Assembly (NCBI RefSeq): GCF_964340395.1
Contig: NC_135564.1
Location: 23,188,387 to 23,252,386, forward strand
DNA length: 64,000 bases
Reading direction: 5' to 3'
Source: Glandiceps talaboti
Taxonomy: Eukaryota > Hemichordata > Enteropneusta > Spengelidae
The position numbers were made by a program, and so were the translations under genes. The notes beneath the pieces were generated by a model. That model was not told the origin of the DNA, did not search any database, and was given only the letters and a program-made list of their open reading frames with translations. Shown here piece by piece: positions 1 through 11,228 of this stretch (position 1 is its first letter; each line of letters begins with the position of its first letter).

Positions 1-1975
1 AATTTCCGAGGGTATTTACGAGATGTACTTTATGTAAAATCACTTTATAAGACAATTATTACTTACGTCTGCCTTGAGATTGATAATCACATCCAACTGT
101 CTCTGGTCTTCTTGTCCAGCTCCATTATTGTGCCCACCTGGTTGGTTTTTAATTTTCCTTTGCTGAATTCTTTTTTTTTCATCGCGAACATATATAATGA
201 GAGACTGAGATCTATGATACAATACCATTTCAAAAAGACAATTTGACATGCATTAATGAGGAGAAATTTAAATATTAGTGAATTAAAGTTATTGGTGACT
301 AAATGTGCGAAGTGCAAGATAGAAAGTGCCGGCCATTCAATTTATTTTAGCTTCTTTTTGAACTGGTAGTGGCAAAATAGAACGCTTTCATTAATTTCGT
401 TCACGTAACTATGAAGTCATGTTATTTTTGTCCCAAATTTTCCAACTTTTTTCAACTAATCGAGCCTGTAATTTTTGCTTCTCCTAGACAATGGAATTAG
501 CCAAACTGTTGTCCATTGCCCACATAACCCAACCCAACCCAACCCAACACAATCCGTACAAGAGAAAAAATAGCATGATGTCAAAAACGAAGCAAATAAA
601 ATCTATCCTAGCATGATGTCAGTTATCCCAACCAAACAGGTAGGCACAACTTTGGGCTTCCTCTTTCTTTACAAGTCGCATCTTCCATCGAGCCTCAGCA
701 ATTCACAGACAGACATTACAGATAGATGTGTAGCCATTTTGAACTTTTTGAGCTGTAATAAGACGGATTTACAAGTATTTGAAAAGGTATTGAGAACCAA
801 TCAAAATAAAGAGCAAAAATGAACCCATCACCTGTGATTTTACATTTTGGCGGGAAACTATTGTCTCTATGTGAGGTCAGTATTAACGAGCAAGTATTAC
901 ACGTTATATTGCATGACAGCCAATCAACGTCAGAATTTTACTCGGCGGGAATTTACAAGTGGTGTTAACAACATCCTTACATGTCACACCTGTGGGTGCA
1001 CACCATATTTTAATCAATTGTTTCTCGCGAAATGCAATTAGTCGGAAAACGGCGCATGATTTGTGAAAGCGCTCTGACCGCAAAAGTCGGGATGAGTCGC
1101 CCCCGTTTGAATTACATACCTTAGTAATAAAATGGAATGTCAGAGCCCAACAAATAAAATGAAATAGGACGACTTTACCTACAATGTGGTATAACGAACG
1201 TGTATCTATAGGAAGTTTGCGATTTTCCATCTTGTTGGCACATAATCCCTCGTGGTTGTTTGAAATACCAAGATATGATTCAGCACACTTCAAGGACAAC
1301 TCATACAAATCCACGCAAGATCTAGATTCTCGCAGACTGTACTCATTGCTTGTCCAGTCTCAGACAACACTAGACAAATGCAAGTGTGTCGTACGCGTGT
1401 CTGATGTCCAACAATTTGATCGTGTATATTGCTTGAAATTTACTTTCAGAAGAAAAACGTGTGGGTTTATCGAAATGCTTTGCCTATATTTTCACGTATA
1501 CATAATGATGCACAACAGCGGCGCGATCGTCATCGTGTATGATTTTCTCCCAACTCCTCGTACTTAGCCCCGTACTAGTGATAGGCTTCCTTTGACCGAG
1601 TGACACGTGAAAAAAGCTCACAAAATGTAAGTTTTTTTTTCCGCATCCGCATATTTGTTATAAAGACGTTTCTTTTTATCCACGGTAATTACTATTTAGG
1701 TTTGTTGGCAATTTTATTTCATCGCACTGTATTCGTACGCTCATACCTATGTGTTTACAGCACTTGAACTTTGACATACTTTTGATAATTGTTCCGTGTC
1801 GGTCCTTGCCAATGTTAGTAAGAATGAAGTAAAGTATATTAAAAAATTATTTGACATTTGTAAATAAAATAAGATTGATAATACGAAAAGAATTATTCGG
1901 TTTTCGTGAATGTTTTCGGTCCAATCCCATTGAATGTCTGACAAGTTCATACAATGAGCATGATTTACTGGATGA
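1..1975. other. Intergenic, no confirmed gene
   Basis: No recognisable complete gene is seen here. A short run of CCCAA units lies near 525-550 and a few poly-T stretches occur. The open frames are short and match no family I recognise. One minus-strand stretch at 1179-1358 looks exon-like and is listed separately. Confidence 0.5.
1179..1358 (-). CDS. Candidate internal exon, unknown protein
   Basis: On the minus strand a 180-bp open stretch reads as a compositionally ordinary protein segment containing DLYELSLKCAESYLGI and ending ...RSLYHIV. It is bounded upstream by an AG after a fairly T-rich stretch and downstream by G|GTAAAG, which fits a splice donor. A stop lies just upstream of the proposed acceptor in the same frame. 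I do not recognise the family and no partner exons were found, so this may be a chance open frame. Confidence 0.2.
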
Positions 1976-3167
1976 AATCTAATTGCCAGTCATCTCGATG
2001 ACGCCTCAAACTACACTCGAATTCTATTCATGGATTTTTCTTCTGCCTTTAACACAATCCAACCCCATCTGTTGATTAAAAGGCTAATACACTTACAGGT
2101 CAATCATACAATCGTGCTTTGGATTAGGCAGTTTCTAAGCGATCGACCACAGCGTGTCCTTGTAAACGGGCATATGTCTAGTGAACTAACGTTAAATACG
2201 GGTGCTCCACAGGGATGTGTCCTGTCACCCATGCTGTTTTCAATTTACACAAACGAAGTCAGTATTTCGAATACATTGTTAACTTTAATCAAATTTGCCG
2301 ATGACATGGCGTTAGTTGCGAGACTGAAAGATGAAGATTCCTTGTCAAACTACTTCCTTGAAATAGGTCATCTTTGCTCTTGGTTCAAATATAATTTTCT
2401 TACGTTGAATATTGCAAAGACAAAAGAATTAGTTCTTGATAATCGTAGAAAGTCAGATACAATCGTACCCATTAATATTGACGGTCAAAATGTGGAAATA
2501 GTGTCATCGTTCAAGTATTTGGGTTCTCACTTAGATCAGGACCTCAATTTCAGGATAAACACCGATAGTATATACAAAAAGGCTCATCAACGCCTTTTTC
2601 TTTTGAGGAAACTCAAGAGCTTCGATGTTAGCACACATATTCTAGTTTCTGTTTATCGCTGCTGTATTGAGAGTGTTTTGACATTTAATATTGTCTCTTG
2701 GTTTGGTCACCTTTCCGTTAGAGATAAGACAAGACTTTCGAGAATTGTGAATATGTGTAGCAGACTTATCGGGGTAAGGTTCACTGAGCTTGGAGATCTG
2801 TACAAACAGGCTCTCCGTAGGAAAGGTCTGTCAATTCTAAAAGACCCATCCCACCCATTATATGACAGATTTCAGTATCTGCCTTCAGGTCGCCGGTTGC
2901 TGGTGCCTAGGGCAAAGAAAAATATATTTAAGAAGTCGTTTGTCCCATCTGCTGTCGCTGTTTTAAACGCAAATATGCCGAAATCACTGACAAGGAGCAG
3001 GGCTCCAACACCTGTCAGTCGAAACTTTTAGTCAGTCTTGGACAGTTCATATTCAATTTGTGTGTGTTCCGTCTTTTTTTTACTCTGCTGTTTCTGTAAG
3101 TTGTTTTTGTCGTTATTGTCATGTAGCCTGGTGCCGAAGGCAAATTTCCATTGTATTGGATAATAAA
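1976..3167 (+). mobile_element. 5'-truncated LINE, RT domain (Rex1/Babar-like)
   Basis: This is a 5'-truncated non-LTR retrotransposon. RT homology begins around 1976 and the frame is open from 2030 to 3031 (about 333 residues). Visible RT motifs in order are MDFSSAFNTI (block A) at the start, NTGAPQGCVLSPMLF (block B) near residue 60, FADDMAL (catalytic YADD-like box) near residue 90, and FKYLGSHLD near residue 165. The C-terminal region follows to a stop at 3031. The upstream endonuclease and ORF1 are missing, the usual outcome of incomplete target-primed reverse transcription. About 110 bp of 3' UTR ends in TAATAAAG and runs directly into a TA repeat, which fits the microsatellite-like 3' tails of this clade. 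The RT frame is intact, so the insertion is not very old. The clade call rests on motif style only. Confidence 0.85.
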
Positions 3168-3719
<552 letters not shown>

Positions 3720-4780
3720 TTTTATTTTTTTATTTTTCCAACTTTTTTTTTGGCCGACTCTGCTGACAGACACCGGTCCCGAGCACGTCGTGCTCGTGAC
3801 AGGAGTGACCTTTGACATCCAATACGACGTGTTTCGGCGTCAAATACACATTCTTATTACCTTCAAAGGTGATCGCTCAAACATTATACCAGTTCTCAAA
3901 ACTGTTAATTTACGTGTGATACTATCTGTTTTTCCAACAACTGCATACATACATACATACATACTGTGTATGTGTGTGTAAGTCTACGGGGAGGCATGGA
4001 AAAAAATCAAGAACTTGCAGGGGGGGGGGGGGCATCAATTTTTCCCAAGCTTTTGTAGGATGGGGGCATGAAAAAAATACACAAGGAAAAGGGGAAATCC
4101 TCCGGGGACCCCTGGAAGTAAGTTCTGGACACTCCCTTACGCATGTTAAAGTTCGCTATTCTCAAATTGCACTGTTTTCACACAAAAGCCACCTTTGACG
4201 GCTATACATCCAACATGGAAACTTCTCGTTGCCAGTAGGTCGTAGTCATCTCACACTTATTTCAAAGGTGGATGTGGACACTGTATACAGGTGAACAACG
4301 CACACTGAGTTCCGACGAAGTCCGACTCCCACCTTCTACACTAACATGAGACGTTGATCTCTCTAATTAGTTTATCATTGCCCCAACATTAATATACTCT
4401 CTCGACCAATCAAAAGATCTAACGTCTCTCGAGTCATTATAATAATAGCGTATCCAGGTGGACGTCTACACAGTGAATTCAGAGTACAAAATAAACTACT
4501 TCAAATACATCAGTGCCAATACTCAAGCTCTACGTAACATCAGTTATTATCATTATTATTAGTCATTGAAGAATGTTGGCACATTTTAGATGCTCTTCAC
4601 GCCAGTATGGATTAAAATTAAAACAGGAAAACGACAAAGTGACTGAGTCGATACTTGTGTTCTTTGTGACTCAAATGAATTTGATAATGATTATAACTTC
4701 CTATTGAATTTTTTTTTTGCCAATGCTAGGTTCAAGTATATTATTTTCAACTATATTTTTATTGTCCACCTTCTTATGAA
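3720..4780 (+). repeat. Dispersed repeat R1, short copy
   Basis: This segment is a diverged copy of 6735-8895. The shared left part (3720-3935 here) includes CGTCGTGCTCGTGACAGG and continues to a poly-T. The shared right part (from about 4061) includes a poly-G tract followed by CATGAAAAAAATACACAAGG and ends near TTTTTATTGTCCACCTTCT. Between them this copy has only a CATA microsatellite, while the other copy carries about 1.1 kb, so this looks like an internally deleted derivative. No coding capacity is seen. It probably belongs to a non-autonomous DNA transposon family. Confidence 0.75.
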
Positions 4781-5479
4781 AAATTCACTGGGCTGATATA
4801 ATCTGACCAGGTAGTAGTCCGTAAGGTAAGCCGTGACGGGCGCCCCCACACATCCGCCAACCCGGGTGAGAGGAGGCCGGTGAGGGCGGAACGTCACGAC
4901 GTATCTTACAGTCTAACCAGAGTCTAACCAGGTATAGGTAGCTTGATTTACAAACTCTTGCAACCTTCCACAAACACGCTCTACCACTGTAAGAGCTGAA
5001 ACAAATGAATTGGAACTGTACATTATTTTAATCGTATTATGTTTTTGTTCATATAGTGACTTGTATTTTGGACCTGTGGCCTTTGAATTAAAATGTAAAA
5101 ACACCAGTGTAGTACAAGTGGGTCTTGTGTAGATACCGTTTAGAATGTACTATGCCCTTATTGGAGTTAAGGGCTATTTTAGTCTGTTAACTGTGTTGTC
5201 GACACGCATCGTAACAACAACCTACTCTGAAGCTCATAAAATCTGCAGAGAATACAAAAGATACCCTAAAAACGATGTTGAAAGTCTCACAGGGGCTTGC
5301 AACAGATGATGATGATGATGACAACATCTATGTATGCAACGCCGGGAGTAAGAGTAAGAAGTTTGACTCAAAAGGCACATGTTTATGCAGTATTGGAAAG
5401 GAAATGCTTGATATCAAAATCCTGCTAAGAGTTGCAGTAAATTATTACGAACTCAGGCCTAGTTAGTTTTGTTTATGAA
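4781..5479. other. Intergenic, nothing recognised
   Basis: No supported gene. A short GATGATGATGATGA run lies near 5306. The remaining open frames are short and lack recognisable domains. Confidence 0.45.
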
Positions 5480-5606
5480 AACAAACAAACAAACAAACAA
5501 ACAAACAAACAAACAAACAAACATACATACATACATACATATATACATACATACATACATACATACATACATACATACATACATACATACATACATAAAT
5601 AAATAA
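5480..5606. repeat. (CAAA)n-(CATA)n compound microsatellite
   Basis: Tandem CAAA units to about 5520 are followed by CATA units to about 5595 and a few AAAT units. The two tetranucleotides differ by one base, which fits one array converting into the other by substitution and slippage. Confidence 0.95.
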
Positions 5607-5849
5607 ATAAGTACTGACAAACATCAACAATAGAGTACTCACAAATCTGTATCAACAATAATGAATTTCGCAGCATCAAGAATTAGTGAGTGTATGTTTT
5701 CCTTAGATGCAAAAAATAGTCACAAATTCCAAAGGTGGCGTTATTCAGTGTTTGTCATTCCGAGGAATCTTGCGTGAGTTTGAAGTACATCCCCGGAATG
5801 ATAGAATGCTCAGAACAAAATATTAAGACTACAATTTATTGTAATGGCT

Positions 5850-5956
5850 TACTGCAGCTACTTGTACAAGTTCTCGTGGTAGGAGTATTCGTCTGCCATG
5901 GCAGACAATCGGTCCCCCTTCGTGCATTGCCCTATAACTCGCGCCCGGCCTGGGAA
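5850..5956 (+). pseudogene. Possible decayed ACP6-like exon 1 fragment
   Basis: The plus-strand frame LLQLLVQVL...FVCHGRQSVPLRALP...WE resembles the catalytic part of exon 1 of the intact ACP6-like gene at 21301 (LKLVQVFLRHGARTPLHTLP...LE). The shared order is LVQV, then hydrophobic residues, HG, a polar pair, PL and LP. The phosphatase motif RHGxRxP would be damaged: the Arg before His is Cys and the later Arg is not aligned. After the segment the sequence reads GAA|GTCGCC where the intact exon has GAG|GTAAGT. Roughly 9-10 of 24 aligned residues agree by eye, so chance similarity is a real alternative. Confidence 0.3.
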
Positions 5957-6734
5957 GTCGCCAGCGAACAGAAGAACATATACACATGTTTTTACAACTT
6001 ACGCGTACGTGTCAAAGGTTATGTCGTCATCTTAATCGCTTTTGTATGAAGACATCTTAATCTCTAATATATTTTTGGTGTCTAGATGGGAAATTGTTCA
6101 AAGCAAAATGATTGTTGAAAAAAGTTGAGAAAAAAAAGTTAAAAAATAAAAAGTTGAAAAAAATGAAAAAACGGCAAGCTTTGTCAGAAATTACGTCACT
6201 TCCTTCATTTACAGCCCACATTTATATAATCATGCAAGAGAGACATCTACTGTCTACACCAATTTGAAACAGAAGGGGTCTTGATGTCACATCGTTACAG
6301 ACGTACACAGAACATACGTATGCTTGCATGTTGTGTTAAAAGCCAAGCTATACAAGATGATCGTTACAATGCTGCGAACTATCACCGTGAAACTGAAAGT
6401 AGAAGTACCACAGACATCAATTTGGTACAATCTGAATACAAGGGTAAATTTCATTCTTTTATCATGTAAATAAACTTCTACAAAGAACGAGTTTTGGGAT
6501 ATCCCATATGGTAAGCCGTTCAGGCCAGAATTATAATTTTATTTTAGCTGTAGTATTTCTTATATATTTTTCGTACTGATAAACTAATTTAACCATTTAT
6601 ATACTTTTATTCCATGTTCATATTATATCAATTGAAACAAGTTTTCATTTATTTGAGAATATTGTTTTATTTTTCGTCAAACCAGAATTTTTAAGGATTA
6701 TATATAATTAAAAGTCAAAATGTATTTTTTATAA
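5957..6734. other. Intergenic, repeat fragment only
   Basis: No gene recognised. A short piece near 6077-6120 (GGTGTCTAGATGGGAAATTG, then a TTCAAA..AAATGATT stretch) matches the interior of repeat family R3 (full description at 53110-54290). The rest is AT-rich with poly-A/T runs. Confidence 0.5.
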
Positions 6735-8895
6735 AAGTTTTTTATTTTTTTATTTTTTTCAACTTTTTTTTGGCCGAGTCTGCTGACAGGCGCAGGTAAC
6801 AATGACGTCGTGCTCGTGACAGGCGTGACCTTTGACATCCATTACGACGCGTTTCGGCGTCAAATACACATTCTTATTACCTTCAAAGTTGATCGCTCAA
6901 ACATTATATCAGTTCTCAAAACTGTTAATGTACGTGTGATAGTATCTGTTTTTTTTTCCAACAACCGCGACTTCAGCCGCGTACACACATGTGTACACCC
7001 CGTCACGTTAAGGTTATGACCGCTTGTATGATGTAGTACGTAGAACACGACCCATGTGCAACGGGTAAAAGTAGTTAATCTACAACAACTGAAGTTTGGC
7101 GCATCAATAACATTCATTATTGTGAAACTGGCCAGAATTGAAATTAGATGGCATGGTACACTATACTGTGAGCGTGAGCAAAATAGCTTTAGGAACAAAA
7201 ACGTAATGTGAGGAAAAGTGAATGCGTATTTCCTAAGGGTCAGTTCAGGTACGAGCGCACATGTTGACGTCAACCTTTGTATTACATACGGCGTAGGCGT
7301 GTTGTTCTCAACTTTTCACGATACATGTGTGTACTCAGACCACTAAAAATGTATACTACAATGTATGATAAAGTATTTATCAGCACCAAATTATCACATA
7401 CAACGCAATTATGTTATAAATAATACAGTTCAACATAATCTATCTTATACTAGTGTTCTTTGGTCTCTACGCCGGTCTTCAACGGCGGATGAACAGATGG
7501 TTTATGTCGGAATGACGAAATGACGTGTACAGAAATTGTCCGATACGTCTTTAGGGAGCGCCCAGATTTTACTTCCAGGGGGCCCGGGGGATTTTCGGGG
7601 AGGGGGAGCATCAATTTTTCTCAGGAAGAATTGGGGGGGGGGGGGGGCTAAACAAAAAATTCACAATTTTCTAGGGGGGTAATGGAAAAAAATCATGATT
7701 ATTTAATTCAACATAAATCAACTGCAATATTAATTCTGGCACTTCTCAAAGTAACTTGTCCGTGAGGATGTGCAAGACTTGTTTCATCACAATCACTATC
7801 AGTGTTATCATCAGTACATGAATTTTCTGAGCTATCAGTATCACAATTGTCTCCATCACTGCCTAGATCATGCATTACAGAAGTATCACTTTCAGTCTCA
7901 GTCACTATCTGTTTCATTCATGTCCATGATATTAATTTTAATTTCATTAATTTTTCCAGCCAGTTTTCTAAATCTAAATTCTGATGTTCCTACTATGTAA
8001 GTGGATACTATGTCTGATTTTTCTCTTTTTTAATTTTCACTGTTTTGGTAATTTATGCTCATTGTGGGGGGGGGGGGGACATGAAAAAATACACAAGGAA
8101 AAGGGGAAATCCTTCTGGGCCCCACTGGAAGTAAGATCTGGACACTCCCTTACGAATGTTAAAGTTCGCTATTCTCAATATGCACTGTTTTTCACACAAA
8201 AGCCTTTACCTTTGATAGCTATACATCCAACATGGAAACTTCTCGTTGCCAGTAGGTAGTAGTTATCTCACACGTACTTCAAAGGTGGATGTGGACATTT
8301 TATACAGGTGAACAACGCACATTGAGTTCCGACGAAGAGCATGTATACACGTGGAAAGCTGAACACCGACGCACCATTCCACGTCGACCAAGCGTCTCTG
8401 CGACCTTGCACCACCGTTGTCTGGCGAAGTCTGACTCCCACCTTCTACACTAACATAATACGTTGTTCTCTCTAATTTGTTTATCATTGTCCCAATATTA
8501 ATATACTCTCTCGACCAATCAAAAGATCTAACGTCTCTCGAGTCATTATAATAATAGCGCATCCAGGTGGACGTCTACACAGTTGTATGTTAATGAATTC
8601 AGAGTACAAAATAAACTACTTCGAATACATCAGTGCCAATACTCAAGCTCTACGTAACATCAGTTATTATCATTATTATTAGTCATAGAAGAATGTTGGC
8701 ACATTTTAGATGCTCTTCACGCCAGTATGGATTAAAATTAAAACAGGAAGACGACAAAGTGACTGAGTCGATACTTGTGTTCTTTATGACTCAAATGATA
8801 ATGATTATAACTTCTCATTGATTTTTTTTTCTGCCAATGCTAGGTTCAAGTATATTATTTTCAACAATATTTTTATTGTCCACCTTCTCATGAAA
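6735..8895 (+). repeat. Dispersed repeat R1, long copy
   Basis: This is the longer homologue of 3720-4780, with the same left part (6735-6960) and right part (about 8068-8895). Its extra interior carries two poly-G tracts and a 7553-7600 segment that is the inverted repeat of about 8108-8155 (CCAGATTTTACTTCCAG against its reverse complement with a few changes). Between these inverted segments lies a minus-strand acidic Asp/Ser-rich open stretch (7708-7917), possibly the remnant of a transposon-encoded protein. No transposase domain can be recognised. Confidence 0.7.
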
Positions 8896-8904
8896 AATCT
8901 ATAT

Positions 8905-10332
8905 GAAAAGTAAATCATATATGTAGGGTAAATAAGATGTTTAGGGTATATCAGATATGTATGGTAAATCCTATATCTAGGATAAATCAGATATATAGGA
9001 TAAAACCTATAGCGTAATTCAGATACATAGAGTAAATCCTAAATGTTGGGTAAATCCGTTACATAGAGTAAATCCTATAAGTAGGGTAAATCAGATCTGT
9101 AGAGTAAATGAGATATATAGAGTAAATTAGATATATAGGGTAAATCATATATGCGGGGTAAATCCTATACGTAGAGTAAATCCTATTTGCAGAGAAAATC
9201 CTATATGTAGGGTAAATCCTATATGTAGGGTAAATCCTATATGTAGGGTAAATCCTATATGTAGGGTAAATCAGATATGTAGTGTAAATCCTATATGTAG
9301 AGTAAATCCTACATGTAGGGTAAATCCAATATGTAGAGTAAATCAGATATGTAGGGTAAATTAGATATATAGAGTAAATTGGATATATAGGGTCAATCCT
9401 ATATGTAGGGAAAATCCGATATATATGGTATATCAGATATGTAGAGTAAATGAGATATGTAGGATAAATCCTATATGGAGGGAAAATCCTCTATTTAGGG
9501 TAATTTCGATATGTATAGTAAATCAGAAATGTAAAGTATATCAGATATGTAGAGTAAATCAGTTATGTAGGGTAAATCTGATATGTAGGGTAAATCCTAT
9601 ATATAGGGTAAATCAGATATATAGAGTAATATTCTATATGTTGGATGAATCCAATATGTAGAGTAAATCCAATATGTAGGGTAAATGAGATATGAGAGTA
9701 AATCCTACATGTAGGATTCAGATATGCACAGTAAATCCTATATATAGGGTAAATCATATATGTAAGGTAAATTAGACATATAGGGTAAATCCTATATTTA
9801 GAGCAAATCCCATATGTAGTAAAAATCTTATATGTAGGGTAAATCAGATATATAGGATAAATCATATATTTAGGATAAATCCTATATGTAGAGTAAATTC
9901 AATATGTAGGGTAAATGAGATATATAGAGTAAATCCTATATGTAGGGTAAATCAGATATGTAGGGTAAATCCTATATGTAGGGTAAATCAGATATGTAGG
10001 GTAAATCAGATATGTAGAGTAAGTGAGATATGTAGAGTAAATCAGATATGTAGAGTAAATTAGATATGTAGGGTAAATCCTATATATAGGGTAAATCCAA
10101 TATGTAGGGTAAATCAGATATGTAGAGTAAATCCAATATGTAGGGTAAATCCTATATGTAGAGTAAATCCTATATGTAGGGTAAATCCTATATGTAGAGT
10201 AAATCCTATATGTAGGGTAAATCCTATATATAGGGTAAATCCCATATGTAGAGTAAATCTTATATGAAGGGTAAATCAGATATGTAGGGTTTCTCCTATA
10301 TGTAGAGTAAATGCCATATGTAGGGTAAATCA
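8905..10332 (+). repeat. 18-bp minisatellite (GTAGGGTAAATC-type)
   Basis: About 1.4 kb of tandem 18-bp units alternate mainly between GTAGGGTAAATCCTATAT and GTAGGGTAAATCAGATAT, with scattered GTAGAGTAAATC variants. Divergence is highest at the left (8905-9200) and lowest around 9900-10300, so the right side looks younger. Because 18 is a multiple of three, minus-strand translations give long IYPTYRIYSTY-like frames that should not be taken as genes. Confidence 0.95.
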
Positions 10333-10500
<168 letters not shown>

Positions 10501-10544
10501 CCAATCTTGCAAATACTTGATAAGATCCAGTGACAGCACTGTCA

Positions 10545-11228
10545 TTTCCTCTTAGAAGCCTTGGAGGTTTTTACTCTTAAAAGTAAATTTCTAGACTATT
10601 CAGACAGTTTCTGACAATAATTTCCAAGCTTTACAAGACAGCACCAACATGTAAAAAGCAACTGCACAGGTTGAAATATTTGTGAAATAAAGTTTGATAG
10701 CATCTTGACAGTAAGACGTAGGGAAGAGCTTGAGACTTGGATATGTGTGTGTGTATGGGTGGGTGGGGGAGGGGTTCTAGGGGGTCTCCCCCTAGAAGCC
10801 CTGGAGGTTTTTACTTCTAAAGGCAATGTTTAGGCTATTCACAGACACTTTCAGACAATAATTTCCAAGCTTTACAAGACAGCTCTAACATGTAAAAAGC
10901 AACTACATATGGTTGAAACATTTATAAAGTTTCACAGCATCTTCACAGTAAGAGGTGGGGGAAAGAACTTTGATTTCAGATTGGGACATGTCTACCTCTT
11001 ATGGGGGTCCTAGGGGGTCTCCCACTAGAAGCTTTTGAAGTTTTTTAAAAACAATTTGGCGAATCTTATTGTTGGTTTAACAAATGAGTGGCCTCTGGGG
11101 TAAGGGAGTCCAAGGGGTTTTTCCCCTGGTATGGAGTTTTTTGTTTCTATTTAGGCATTTTTTAGGTTATTCATATCCTATGAGGTAATATTGCCAAGCT
11201 TCGAAAAGCTAAAATAATGTATAACTTA
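10545..11228 (+). repeat. Large repeat R2 copy A, left part
   Basis: This is homologous to about 19150-20115 inside the TIR element at 18514-20956. It contains about two tandem units of a ~245-bp monomer, each starting CTAGAAGCC.TGGAGGTTTTTA and running through TTTCAGACAATAATTT, GCAAGCTTTACAAGACAG and AGCATCTTGACAGTAAGA. It then enters the single-copy part (GTGGCCTCTGGGGT...AAAAGCTAAA). Copy B has about three units. No coding capacity is seen. Confidence 0.8.

Noticed and set aside
525-550. CCCAA repeat as telomere-like sequence
   Set aside because: Only about four units and the unit is not TTAGGG-type. A chance short tandem run is simpler.
904-1567. Overlapping 136- and 127-codon frames on opposite strands
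   Set aside because: Neither shows domains over its full length. Only the 1179-1358 minus-strand part has splice-like borders, so it alone is kept as a weak candidate.
7708-8000. Acidic and His/Tyr-rich overlapping frames
   Set aside because: They lie inside repeat R1 and have low-complexity composition. They may be a transposon relic but cannot be called a gene.
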